A stretch of 64,000 nt of DNA from Sideroxydans sp. (GTDB taxonomy: Bacteria; Pseudomonadota; Gammaproteobacteria; Burkholderiales; Gallionellaceae): contig WGNQ01000011.1 in NCBI GenBank assembly GCA_016124455.1, positions 62,001-126,000 on the forward strand, read 5' to 3'. The translations under genes were made by a program, and so were the position numbers. This document shows positions 52,132 to 60,280 of this stretch, piece after piece. The first letter of the stretch is position 1. Each line of letters begins with the position of its first letter. A model generated the notes under the pieces. That model saw only the letters and a program-made list of their open reading frames with translations. It was not told the origin of the DNA and searched no databases.

Positions 52132-52910
52132 GTACGCTCCTGTCGGCTGATGCGCATCGCCATCCAGGTCAGCGCGAAGGTGAAGATAAAATAGCTCATG
52201 ACCAAGGCGCTGGTGAAATGGCCGCTGGCATTGCGCATGTTGTAGAGATAAACCTGCAGCGTCTCGTAACGGGTACCGACCAGCATGTTAGCGAACACGA
52301 ACTCACCAAACAGGAAAGAAAACGAGATGAACAGCGAGGCCAGCAGCCCCTTGCGCAGGCCGGGCAAAATAACCGCCCAGAAAGCGCGCGGAGTCGAAGC
52401 ACCGAGCAGGTGGGCAGCATCAACCAGCTCGCGGACATTGATGACACGCAGGCTGTCCGACAGCATGCGGTACATGAACGGCAAGGCGATGGTGAAATAG
52501 CAGCCGAGCAATATCCAGGGCGTGCCGACCAGAGATATCGGGCCATCCGCATACAGACTCAGCAGCCCCACCGAGGACACCACCGGCGGCACCGCAAACG
52601 GCAACAGGATGAGAATGTTCATCCAGCGATCCAGTCGGGGAAAATAATAATGGATGGCAAAAACGGCAGGCACAATGAGAATTGTGCTCAGCAGCAGAGT
52701 ACCCAAACAGACAACCAGAGAATGCCAGAATGCCATCAGAAAGCGATCGTCCAGCCACAACGTGGTATACCAGTGCAAGGTCAGGCCGTGAGGCAGAACT
52801 GTGGCATCCCAGCGCTCGGATAACGAATAGATCAGAGTCCCCAGCACGGGTAGCGCGAGTAGCACAACGAGCAGGTAAACAACCCCGCGGTGATAGCGCT
52901 CAGTCGCCAC
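52128..52910 (-). CDS. ABC transporter permease (PhnV/ThiP-like), second subunit
   Basis: A 260 aa membrane permease with about six helices: GVVYLLVVLLALPVLGTLIYSLS, AFWHSLVVCLGTLLLSTILIVPAVFAI, and the ABC-permease EAA-like loop (ELVDAAHLLGASTPRAFWAVILPGLRKG). It overlaps the first permease gene by 11 bases, so the two subunits form the channel. Family: binding-protein-dependent transport for iron, thiamine, phosphonates. Confidence 0.9.
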   Translation of the reverse strand: MATERYHRGVVYLLVVLLALPVLGTLIYSLSERWDATVLPHGLTLHWYTTLWLDDRFLMAFWHSLVVCLGTLLLSTILIVPAVFAIHYYFPRLDRWMNILILLPFAVPPVVSSVGLLSLYADGPISLVGTPWILLGCYFTIALPFMYRMLSDSLRVINVRELVDAAHLLGASTPRAFWAVILPGLRKGLLASLFISFSFLFGEFVFANMLVGTRYETLQVYLYNMRNASGHFTSALVMSYFIFTFALTWMAMRISRQERT

Positions 52911-53781
52911 GATAACTCCTGTTCAACAGCCAGTGGTTCACCGCCGTGACCAACGCCAGCAGCGCCATGAGCAGCACCGCCAGGGCGGCCGCCAAATCAG
53001 GCTGGAGAAAGATATCGCCGGCCACCAGGCTGGCAATGCGGATGGTGACCAGGTTGACATTGCCGGCGGTCAAGGCGAAGGCGCTGGCATAGGCACCCAT
53101 GGCGTTGGCGAACAGCAGGATGAAGGTGCCAGCCAAGGCCGGGGCCAGTACCGGCAAACCGACGTGCCACCAATAGGAAAACGGACCCGCCCCCAGTTGC
53201 GAGGCGGCATGTTGCCAATCATCGTCAAGGGCGTCGAAAGCTGGATACAGCACCAGCACACCGAGCGGTATCTGGAAATAGGCGTAGATCAAGATCAGGC
53301 CGTTCAGTGAATATAGATGCGCGTCGTCGATCCAGCCCCAGTGCCGCAGGATCAGGGTCAGCGTGCCGTTGGTGCCGAGCAGGATGATGAAGGCGAAAGC
53401 GAGCGGCACACCGCTCAGGTTGCTACTCATGTTGGTGAAAGCGACGGCAGCGCTTCGCAGCCGGCCCGGTACACGACGCAGCGAAGCAACGCCGACCACA
53501 GCAATGACCAGTCCCGCCAGGCTTGACCACAGCGAGACATCCAAGCTGTTGCCGAAAGCCTGTCGATAGAAAGGCGAACTCAGTATCTCGGCAAAATTGG
53601 CATACCACATCCCACCGTCAGCCGGCTTGCTGCTGATCAGCACCCAGGCGGCCGGCACCAGACAGAAAGCCAGTAACACGGCGAAGAATGGCAACAGCGC
53701 CAGCACGCCCGGCCAGCGGCCAAAGGCGGGCCGACGTTCGGCAGCGGCCGGAGCGATGACGGCTAGTTTGGCGGTAGCCAT
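52900..53781 (-). CDS. ABC transporter permease (PhnU-like), first subunit
   Basis: A 293 aa permease with a basic N-terminus, a first helix GVLALLPFFAVLLAFCLVPAAWVLI and about five more; the EAA-like loop reads DDDWQHAASQLGAGPFSYWWHVGLPVLAP. It starts 2 bases after the hydrolase stop. It pairs with the following permease. Confidence 0.9.
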   Translation of the reverse strand: MATAKLAVIAPAAAERRPAFGRWPGVLALLPFFAVLLAFCLVPAAWVLISSKPADGGMWYANFAEILSSPFYRQAFGNSLDVSLWSSLAGLVIAVVGVASLRRVPGRLRSAAVAFTNMSSNLSGVPLAFAFIILLGTNGTLTLILRHWGWIDDAHLYSLNGLILIYAYFQIPLGVLVLYPAFDALDDDWQHAASQLGAGPFSYWWHVGLPVLAPALAGTFILLFANAMGAYASAFALTAGNVNLVTIRIASLVAGDIFLQPDLAAALAVLLMALLALVTAVNHWLLNRSYRGD

Positions 53782-53783
53782 AA

Positions 53784-54599
53784 TTACACCAGCAACTCAG
53801 GGCAACCAGGCTTGTCGTGCGGCACGGCCAGCAGATCCGCCATCAGGCCGCACAACTGGGTCTGACGCGGCACAACATCTGCGCCGCCGGAAAACCGGCT
53901 GCCGGCCAAGAACAAGGGGACTAGCCGCTCTTCCGGCAGAGCACCGCCATGCCTCAGGTCGTTCGACATGCCGTGGTCGCCGGTTACCAGCACCTGGTAG
54001 CCCTCGGCCAGCCAAGTCGGCATGAGCACGGACAACAGCATGTCAACATGCCGTACTGCATTGCGGTACTGCATGCTGTCGAGCCCGTGGCGGTGGCCGG
54101 CATCGTCAACCCCCATCGGGTGGATAAGCAGGAAATCAGGGACGTGCTTGCGGCGTAAATGCTCACCATCAAGCAGACTGTAGGCGTCCGGATAGTCGTC
54201 GGAGTGGTAGAAAATACCGTGCTGGATGGGCAGCGAGGCATCGTCCGTAAAGCGGTCGCGGCCAGCATCGAACGGTGTCCGGTTGTACAGTTCGCTGACC
54301 CAGTGATAGGCGGCAGCGGCGGTCACCAGTCCAGCCGCGGCGGCCAAATGGAAGATACCGGTCTGACTCGTCAGGCGGCGAACATCATTATGGACGACTC
54401 CACTCTCAACCGGTGCAACACCAGTCAAGATGCATTCGTAAAGCGGCCGCGACAGCGACGGCAACTCGCACTCCATACGGTACAGACTGGCCCTGCCGGA
54501 TTCGCGCAGGGCCAGCAAATAGCCCATACCGGTGCGCGCTACCTCCCAAGCCAGGCCATCGACGATGACCAGGATGACTTTGCTCCCCATGGTACGCAT
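53784..54599 (-). CDS. Alkaline-phosphatase-superfamily hydrolase in the transporter operon
   Basis: A 271 aa protein of the alkaline phosphatase/nucleotide pyrophosphatase/PhnA superfamily without a recognisable signal peptide. Metal and catalytic elements: VIVDGLA (Asp14), the nucleophile region ELPSLSRPLY (Ser48/Ser50), HPMGVDDAGHRHG (Asp and His) and VTGDHGMS (Asp-His). It is short next to PhnA-type phosphonoacetate hydrolases (about 400 aa). Because it lies between the binding protein and the permeases, it probably acts in the cytoplasm on the imported compound, as a phosphodiesterase, phosphatase or C-P hydrolase. The start overlaps the binding-protein stop (TAATG). Confidence 0.83.
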   Translation of the reverse strand: MRTMGSKVILVIVDGLAWEVARTGMGYLLALRESGRASLYRMECELPSLSRPLYECILTGVAPVESGVVHNDVRRLTSQTGIFHLAAAAGLVTAAAAYHWVSELYNRTPFDAGRDRFTDDASLPIQHGIFYHSDDYPDAYSLLDGEHLRRKHVPDFLLIHPMGVDDAGHRHGLDSMQYRNAVRHVDMLLSVLMPTWLAEGYQVLVTGDHGMSNDLRHGGALPEERLVPLFLAGSRFSGGADVVPRQTQLCGLMADLLAVPHDKPGCPELLV

Positions 54600-55648
54600 T
54601 ACTGCATATTGATCATAACGCGCTCCTGCCATTCACGCGGCAGGCGCTTGGTGGTAGCTTCCCAGGCTGCGAAGTCAGCAATAGGGCGTGCAGCCTTGTA
54701 TTGGGCGGCCGGCAGCAGCTTGGCCTGTACGTCGCGCGGCAACTTTACCGATGCCCGGATGGGCCGAGCATAACCACGTGCCAGATTGATCTGGCCGGCA
54801 TCACTCAGGATATATTCGCGCGCCAGCTTGGCGGCGTTAGAGTGCTTGGCGTATTTATTGATGATTGTTGTGTAGCCAGCAGTCACCGAACCATCGGCGG
54901 GAATAACGACAGTGAACCGGCTGCGATCGATCTTGTCGCGATAGTTGAGCCCATTGAAATCCCAGATCACGCCAACTTCCACCTCGCCCTTTTCGATATT
55001 GGCAATGTTCGATTCGTTGAGCAGCAGGCGATTCTGCCGGGCCAGCTTGGCGAAAAAATCCAGGGCCGGATCGAGATTGCCCTCGTTTCCGCCCATGGCA
55101 TAGGCAGCTGCGAGCACGCCGTAATTGGCTTGTGAGGCCACACCCACATTGCCCGCCGTGACTTTGTATTTCCCCTTGAGCAGATCGGACCAAGCGTGCG
55201 GCACATTCTTCACCAGCCGATTGTTGACGATAAACGCGATCGTGCCGGTATAGGCCACCACCCAGTTTCCATTCGGATCCTTGGCCCAAGCCGGAATCTG
55301 GTTCCAGGTAGTCGTTTTGTAAGGTTGTGCCACGCCCATCTGGACTGCAATGGGCCCAAACGGATGCCCCACGTCACCAATGTCAGCCATCGCATTACTT
55401 TTTTCTGCGGCAAATTTGGCGATCTCCTGGGCGGAACTCATGTCGGTGTCTTGATGCTTCAAACCATATTTCTGCCCGAGTTGATTCCAGGTGTCTTTCC
55501 AGTTCGCCCAACTATCAGGCATACCGACGCTGTCCACCTCCCCTTCCTTTTGGGCGGCAGCAATCAGAGTGTCCAGCGTCTGGGCGTGAAGCGGGCCAGC
55601 AATGAGGCTCAGGACAGCAAACACAGCAATAAATAGTCTATTTTTCAT
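54599..55648 (-). CDS. ABC transporter substrate-binding protein (PhnS/iron type)
   Basis: A 349 aa periplasmic binding protein. Signal peptide to about residue 22 (VFAVLSLIAGPLHA), then the type II binding fold with LIAAAQKEGEVDSVGMPDSWANW, ADIGDVGHPFGPIAVQMGV, WVVAYTGTIAFIVNN and DLLKGKYKVTAGNVGVASQANYGVLAAAYAMGG. This class binds 2-aminoethylphosphonate, iron or polyamines. First gene of its operon, 11 bases downstream of operator copy 2. Confidence 0.87.
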   Translation of the reverse strand: MKNRLFIAVFAVLSLIAGPLHAQTLDTLIAAAQKEGEVDSVGMPDSWANWKDTWNQLGQKYGLKHQDTDMSSAQEIAKFAAEKSNAMADIGDVGHPFGPIAVQMGVAQPYKTTTWNQIPAWAKDPNGNWVVAYTGTIAFIVNNRLVKNVPHAWSDLLKGKYKVTAGNVGVASQANYGVLAAAYAMGGNEGNLDPALDFFAKLARQNRLLLNESNIANIEKGEVEVGVIWDFNGLNYRDKIDRSRFTVVIPADGSVTAGYTTIINKYAKHSNAAKLAREYILSDAGQINLARGYARPIRASVKLPRDVQAKLLPAAQYKAARPIADFAAWEATTKRLPREWQERVMINMQ

Positions 55649-55658
55649 AACGCCCTAC

Positions 55659-55678
55659 GATCTGGAATAGGTCAGATT
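55659..55678. promoter_or_regulatory. GntR/UTRA-type operator, copy 2
   Basis: GATCTGGAATAGGTCAGATT, 17 of 20 bases identical to the dyad at 49998-50017. It ends 11 bases before the start codon of the binding-protein gene on the minus strand, within the leader, a position suited to repression. Confidence 0.7.
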
Positions 55679-55849
55679 ATTTCCTGATATATTAGGCTCA
55701 ATCTATGAAAAATTTGTTAATCAAATATTACAGGCGCTCAAACTAATCTTTATTGCACAAGCTTTTAAGATTTATTGCATAATCGAACCTCTTATTGTGC
55801 ATATTATGTGTACGCTAAAACCTAAAACTATTACAAATTAAATAACCAT

Positions 55850-55861
55850 TGTTCTAGTCCA
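55850..55861. promoter_or_regulatory. Operator-like site abutting the GntR start codon
   Basis: TGTTCTAGTCCA matches TGGTCTAGACCA, the core used by several GntR/HutC regulators, at 10 of 12 bases. It lies directly before the ATG, so binding would cover the translation start and suggests autoregulation. It is weaker evidence than the two 20-bp dyads. Confidence 0.4.
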
Positions 55862-56581
55862 ATGCCAAATCCCATTCGATACGGCTCCCAGACAACCCGA
55901 ATCCGCAAGGTTTTAGAGGAGCAGATTGACCAAGGCCTGCTCCGTCCTGGCGACAAACTTCCCTCCGAACGTGAACTGAGCGCCCTGTTTGAAACCACTC
56001 GGATTACCCTGAAGGATGCACTACTGGCACTCGAGGCCGCAGGCCGCATCTATTGCGAAGATCGGCGTGGCTGGTTCGTTTCTCGCCCCAGGCTGATGTA
56101 TAACCCGCAATACCGTATCCATTTTCATGAAATGGTAACTATGCAGAACCGCCAAGCCAGCACGCAAGTTCTGTCTGCGGCATCCACGCTGGCTACCCCG
56201 GAACTGTGCCGCGACCTGAATCTGCAACCACTGACCCCAGTGATCAAAATCCAGCGCGTACGCAGCGTAGACGGGCGTGCCGTCAAATATGTAGAGCACA
56301 ACCTAATTGCCAGCCGTTTCCCTCGCATACTCGATCATGACCTGACCCAGTCTCTGACCTGTCTTTACAAGGAACAATTCGGCTATTCCTATGGTCGAGC
56401 CCGGTTCGAAATCTACCCGACCGCAGCCCAGGGCATAATCGCCGAGTCACTGAATTTGGCGGACTCCAGCCCGGTGTTGTTTATCAAGCGGATCAATTAC
56501 GACCAGAACGGCCAAATACTAGACAGCGATCTCGAATACTGGCGGCACGATGCTGTCTGTGTTTCGATCGACAGCGGTTAA
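55862..56581 (+). CDS. GntR-family regulator with UTRA domain (PhnR/PhnF-like)
   Basis: A 239 aa regulator: N-terminal winged helix (VLEEQIDQGLLRPGDKLPSERELSALFETTRITLKDALLALEAAGRIY) and a C-terminal UTRA effector-binding domain (LNLQPLTPVIKIQRVRSVDGRAVKYVEHNLIASRFP..., SPVLFIKRINYDQNGQILDSDLEYWRHD). HutC-type regulators in phosphonate loci are known. It is divergent from the binding-protein operon. No Shine-Dalgarno sequence is visible before the ATG; an operator-like sequence stands there instead. Confidence 0.9.
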   Translation: MPNPIRYGSQTTRIRKVLEEQIDQGLLRPGDKLPSERELSALFETTRITLKDALLALEAAGRIYCEDRRGWFVSRPRLMYNPQYRIHFHEMVTMQNRQASTQVLSAASTLATPELCRDLNLQPLTPVIKIQRVRSVDGRAVKYVEHNLIASRFPRILDHDLTQSLTCLYKEQFGYSYGRARFEIYPTAAQGIIAESLNLADSSPVLFIKRINYDQNGQILDSDLEYWRHDAVCVSIDSG

Positions 56582-56688
56582 CCTTGCCTGCCGCATCCTC
56601 TTTTTTCTCAAGACTCGAGGAGCCACTCTAGTCGCCGCAATATGTCTGCAACCGATTGGCCAGCAGTCCACAAATTTCAATGGGACAT

Positions 56689-56718
56689 GCTGTCCACCTT
56701 GAAGCCATGGTGGACAGC
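56689..56718. repeat. Perfect 10-bp inverted repeat in the gap after the GntR gene
   Basis: GCTGTCCACC and GGTGGACAGC around a 10-base loop. It lies between the stop of the GntR gene and the end of the convergent Spy-like gene. There is no T-run, so it is a weak terminator candidate; it may also be an insertion remnant. Confidence 0.45.
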
Positions 56719-56739
56719 ACTAACTGAACAACGAACCGC

Positions 56740-57195
56740 TCAGTCGCGGCGCATGCGGTACTCGCCCGGGCGCGGTATGGAATCGTCGAATATTTTCTGC
56801 TGCGGCGGCGTCAGCACGGCATAGAAAGTTTTCAGCGCACCCAGCATTTCTTCCATGCGCCCTTCGCGCTCGCGCATCCGCTCCAGCATTTTTTCCATGC
56901 GTTGCGGCGCCGTCAGGCCGGCGAATTCGAGCGGATCCGGACGTTTTTGCGGACGCAATTCCTTGCCCTTGGCGACGAATGTCCGCCATGCCTTTTCCTG
57001 GTCGGTGCTCAGCTTCAGTTTGTCGTGCACTGCGGCCTGGTGCCGTTCGCGCATCTGTTCCATCCGGCCGCTGTCGCGGCCCATCCCCGGTCCGCCGTCG
57101 GACGGGTTGTTCCATTCCGCCACGGCACTGGTGGTCAGCCCCAGCATGGCTAAGGTAATGCCCGGCAGAATCACCCGGTTCAGTAATTTTTTCAT
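56740..57195 (-). CDS. Spy/CpxP-like periplasmic protein
   Basis: A 151 aa exported protein: signal peptide (LPGITLAMLGLTTSAVA), then a helical LTxxQ-type body (LKLSTDQEKAWRTFVAKGKEL, LTAPQRMEKMLERMREREGRMEEMLGALKTFYAVLTPPQQKIFDDS). Spy and CpxP proteins are periplasmic chaperones or stress sensors. It is divergent from an OmpR-type two-component system, as cpxP is from cpxRA, so it may be that system's target. The ATG at 57195 follows GGAGAAAGATC. Confidence 0.85.
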   Translation of the reverse strand: MKKLLNRVILPGITLAMLGLTTSAVAEWNNPSDGGPGMGRDSGRMEQMRERHQAAVHDKLKLSTDQEKAWRTFVAKGKELRPQKRPDPLEFAGLTAPQRMEKMLERMREREGRMEEMLGALKTFYAVLTPPQQKIFDDSIPRPGEYRMRRD

Positions 57196-57334
57196 GATCT
57201 TTCTCCTTGTCGATTGGAAGCGTGCCTGTGCTGCACGGTGCCCATTTGAACAGCCACATGTATCCGCCAATTGTCGAAAGCGGGTGTTTTTGTACAGTTT
57301 TGTATCTCCCCGCCACGCCTGAAGATTTTGTTGT

Positions 57335-58075
57335 ATGGTTTACGGCATGCCAGTACAGCCACACATATCCAGCATCCTCATCGTCGACGACGATGCGGAC
57401 ATCCGCAGCCTGCTGGCCGAATATCTCGGCCAGCAGGGTCTGCACGTGCTGACTGCGGAAGACGGCACATCCATGCAACAGGTGCTGGACAGCAATACCG
57501 TGGAGCTGGTGGTACTCGACCTTACCCTGCCCGGCACGGATGGTCTGGCACTGTGCCGCAACCTGCGCGCCCATTCCGCGCTGCCGGTCATCATGCTGAC
57601 CGCGCGCAGTTCCGCGCTGGATCGCATCATCGGGCTGGAAATGGGTGCCGACGATTACCTGTGCAAACCATTTGAGCCGCGCGAGCTGCTGGCCCGCATC
57701 CGCAATGTGCTGCGACGCAGCGATGCAGGTAGCACCGGCGATATCGAGCACGCCCAGGAACTGCAATTCGCAGGCTGGACACTGGATATTGCGGCACGGC
57801 AGCTGCGCCGCGCCGATGGCCTGGTGGTAATCCTGTCCTCGGGTGAATTCCGCCTGCTCAAGGCGCTGCTGGAACGCCCCAACCGCGTGCTCAGCCGCGA
57901 CCAGCTGCTGAGCCTCACCCAGGGCCGCGAGGCCGAACCGTTCGACCGCTCGATCGACCTGCACATCAGCCGCCTGCGCCAGAAACTCGGCGACGACGCA
58001 CGTGCGCCGCAACTCATCAAGACCCTGCGCAACGAAGGCTACATGTTGTGCGCGACAGTGGGGCGTCCGTCATGA
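57335..58075 (+). CDS. OmpR-family response regulator
   Basis: A 246 aa regulator. The receiver (residues ~13-125) has VDDDADI, the phospho-acceptor Asp in VVLDLTLPGTDG, and LCKPFEP; the winged-helix DNA-binding domain follows (LSSGEFRLLKALLERPNRVLSRDQLLSL, RSIDLHISRLRQKLGDD). It overlaps the kinase gene by ATGA and is divergent from the Spy-like gene. Confidence 0.93.
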   Translation: MVYGMPVQPHISSILIVDDDADIRSLLAEYLGQQGLHVLTAEDGTSMQQVLDSNTVELVVLDLTLPGTDGLALCRNLRAHSALPVIMLTARSSALDRIIGLEMGADDYLCKPFEPRELLARIRNVLRRSDAGSTGDIEHAQELQFAGWTLDIAARQLRRADGLVVILSSGEFRLLKALLERPNRVLSRDQLLSLTQGREAEPFDRSIDLHISRLRQKLGDDARAPQLIKTLRNEGYMLCATVGRPS

Positions 58076-59418
58076 AGCACTTCCTGTTCTCCATGCGCGG
58101 CCGCATGTTCCTGCTGCTGATCGCGGGAATCACCGCCTCCGCCATCTTTACCCTGCTGCTTACCCGCCACCACCAGGCCGAACTGATCGCGCGCGATCGC
58201 GCGCAGCGTATCGCCGGGCAGCTGGCCGGACTGGTACAAACGCTGGATGCCGCACCAGCGCAGGAACGCTGGCTGATCCTGCGCACCGTACGCGGCCTCG
58301 GCATCCAGCGCGGCATGAACGGCCAGCCGGCGATGCCGGAAGACGGTGACGCAATCCTGCTCGATGCCCTGCGCGAACAGCTCGGCGACAATCGCAACCT
58401 GTACGCCAGCCCGCCCGAACCGTGCCGCGGGTTCACGATGCCATCGCCCATGCAGGAACGCCGGCCGCTGTGCCAGCTGGTGCGTTTCACTCTGCTCGAC
58501 GGCACACCGCTGGAACTGGTAATCCATGCACCGCCGCCGTTCCCGATGCGCCCGCTGCGGCCGGTATGGTGGGGACTGCTGCTGTTCCTCGCCTGCATCG
58601 CCGTACTGGCCTGGCTGATCGCACGCATGGCGACGCGGCCGTTGCAACGGCTGGCGGATGCCGCCGATACGCTCGACCTGTCCAATGAAGCCGCACTGCT
58701 GCCGGAACAGGGCAGCAGCGAGGTGCGCAGCGCGGCGCGTGCGTTCAACCGCATGCAGCAGCGCATCCATGAGGACCTGCGCGAACGCACCGGCATGCTG
58801 GCCGCCATCACCCACGACCTGCAAACCCCGCTCACCCGGCTGCGGCTGCGGCTGGAAAAAGTGCAGGATGCCGAACTGCGCGACAAGCTGGTACGCGATA
58901 TGAATGCGATGCAGCAGATGCTGCAGGAAGGGCTGGAATTCGCACGCAGCCGAGATGCCAGCGAACCGTTGCAGCGCCTGGATATCGGTTCGCTGCTCGC
59001 CAGCCTGTGCGCAGACGCCAGCGAAAGCGGGCAGCCGGTAACTTACGGCGAGCATTGCACGGCCGAAGTCATGGCGCGCCCCATTGCGCTGCGACGCGCC
59101 ATTACCAATCTGGTCGACAACGCCGTGAAATATGGCGGCAATGCGGATGTCGCACTGAGCTGCAATGGCCGCCGCTGCCATATCCGCATCGCCGACAACG
59201 GCCCGGGCATCCCGGCAGAATTGCTGGAGTTCGTATTTACCCCGTTCTACCGCGTGGAGCACTCGCGCTCGCGCGAAACGGGTGGCAGCGGCCTCGGCCT
59301 GAGCATTGCCCACAACATCATCGAACAGCACCAGGGGCAATTGCTACTGTCCAATCGCAGCGGTGGCGGCCTGGAGGCACACATCGTGCTGCCGCTCGCC
59401 GCCGACACCCGGCATTAA
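58072..59418 (+). CDS. Sensor histidine kinase (EnvZ/CpxA class)
   Basis: A 448 aa inner-membrane kinase: helix 1 (FLLLIAGITASAIFTLLLT), a ~140-residue periplasmic domain, helix 2 (VWWGLLLFLACIAVLAWLI), HAMP, H-box ITHDLQTPLTRLRL, N-box NLVDNAVKYGG, G-boxes DNGPGIP and GGSGLGLSIA. The periplasmic segment has Cys residues (PEPCRGF, PLCQLV) that might form a disulfide. Partner of the upstream regulator. Confidence 0.92.
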   Translation: MKHFLFSMRGRMFLLLIAGITASAIFTLLLTRHHQAELIARDRAQRIAGQLAGLVQTLDAAPAQERWLILRTVRGLGIQRGMNGQPAMPEDGDAILLDALREQLGDNRNLYASPPEPCRGFTMPSPMQERRPLCQLVRFTLLDGTPLELVIHAPPPFPMRPLRPVWWGLLLFLACIAVLAWLIARMATRPLQRLADAADTLDLSNEAALLPEQGSSEVRSAARAFNRMQQRIHEDLRERTGMLAAITHDLQTPLTRLRLRLEKVQDAELRDKLVRDMNAMQQMLQEGLEFARSRDASEPLQRLDIGSLLASLCADASESGQPVTYGEHCTAEVMARPIALRRAITNLVDNAVKYGGNADVALSCNGRRCHIRIADNGPGIPAELLEFVFTPFYRVEHSRSRETGGSGLGLSIAHNIIEQHQGQLLLSNRSGGGLEAHIVLPLAADTRH

Positions 59419-59468
59419 AACCGCCCCCGGCGCGCTATAATTGCGCTCGTTTTTATGAACAAGCTGCC

Positions 59469-60278
59469 ATGACCGACAAATACGCCGTTATCGGCAATCC
59501 CATCGCACACAGCAAGTCGCCACTGATCCACCGCATGTTCGCGGAGCAGACCGGGCAGGACATCAGCTACGAAAAAATCGAGGCGCCGCTGGATGGTTTT
59601 GCCACTATGGTCGAACGCCTGCGCAGCGAGGGCTACAAGGGCTGCAACGTCACCGTGCCGTTCAAATTCGAGGCATTCAAGATGTGCGTAATGCAGACTG
59701 GCCGCGCGCGCGAAGCCAGGGCAGCCAACACGCTGCTGTTCCGGGACAGCGAAATCTGGGGCGACAACACCGACGGCGCCGGGCTGATCACCGACATCGA
59801 GCAGAATCTCGGTTTCAAGCTGATGTTCAAGGATGCGCTGCTGATGGGTGCGGGCGGTGCGGCACACGGCGTGGTGTGGCCGCTGTTCAATGCCGGCGCG
59901 GGTATCGTCATCGCCAACCGCACCGTGGAAAAGGCGCAGCACATTGCCGCAGAATTCGAGGGCGCCGGCACGGTGTTCGCCAGGAGCTATGAAGAACTTG
60001 CCGGCAAACGCTTCGACCTGGTCATCAACGCCACCTCGAGCAGCCTGGCCGACGCCCTGCCGCCGTTGCCGGACGGCCTGTTCAAACCCGGTGCGCTGGC
60101 CTACGACATGATGTACGGACGCGAGACACCGTTCATGAAATTCGCCCGGGAACAGGGTGCGGCGCTGGTCGCGGACGGACTGGGCATGCTGGTGGAGCAG
60201 GCCGCCGAATCGTTTTACAAGTGGCGCGACGTGCGCCCCGATACCCGCCCGATACTCGAAAAACTGCGTCAGTCCTGA
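59469..60278 (+). CDS. aroE: Shikimate dehydrogenase
   Basis: Reduces 3-dehydroshikimate with NADPH, 269 aa. Seen: VIGNPIAHSKSPLIHRMFAEQ, GCNVTVPFK (catalytic Lys), WGDNTDGAG (catalytic Asp), the Rossmann motif LLMGAGGAAHGVVWPL, NATSSS and GLGMLVEQAAESF. ATG at 59469; a longer frame runs through the kinase gene and is rejected. Followed 2 bases later by mtgA. Confidence 0.95.
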   Translation: MTDKYAVIGNPIAHSKSPLIHRMFAEQTGQDISYEKIEAPLDGFATMVERLRSEGYKGCNVTVPFKFEAFKMCVMQTGRAREARAANTLLFRDSEIWGDNTDGAGLITDIEQNLGFKLMFKDALLMGAGGAAHGVVWPLFNAGAGIVIANRTVEKAQHIAAEFEGAGTVFARSYEELAGKRFDLVINATSSSLADALPPLPDGLFKPGALAYDMMYGRETPFMKFAREQGAALVADGLGMLVEQAAESFYKWRDVRPDTRPILEKLRQS

Positions 60279-60280
60279 AC

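Larger units (their letters stand above)
55649..55861. promoter_or_regulatory. Divergent control region between binding-protein operon and GntR gene
   Basis: A 213-base AT-rich region. It contains operator copy 2 (55659-55678), three TTATTG-type repeats (TTTATTGCACAA at 55749, TTTATTGCATAA at 55771, CTTATTGTGCAT at 55791; about 20-22 bases apart, two helical turns) and the operator-like TGTTCTAGTCCA abutting the regulator's ATG. Confidence 0.6.

Noticed and set aside
56642-56824. Small plus-strand ORF between the GntR and Spy-like genes
   Set aside because: It lacks a ribosome-binding site, overlaps the 3' end of the Spy-like gene and spans the inverted repeat at 56689-56718.
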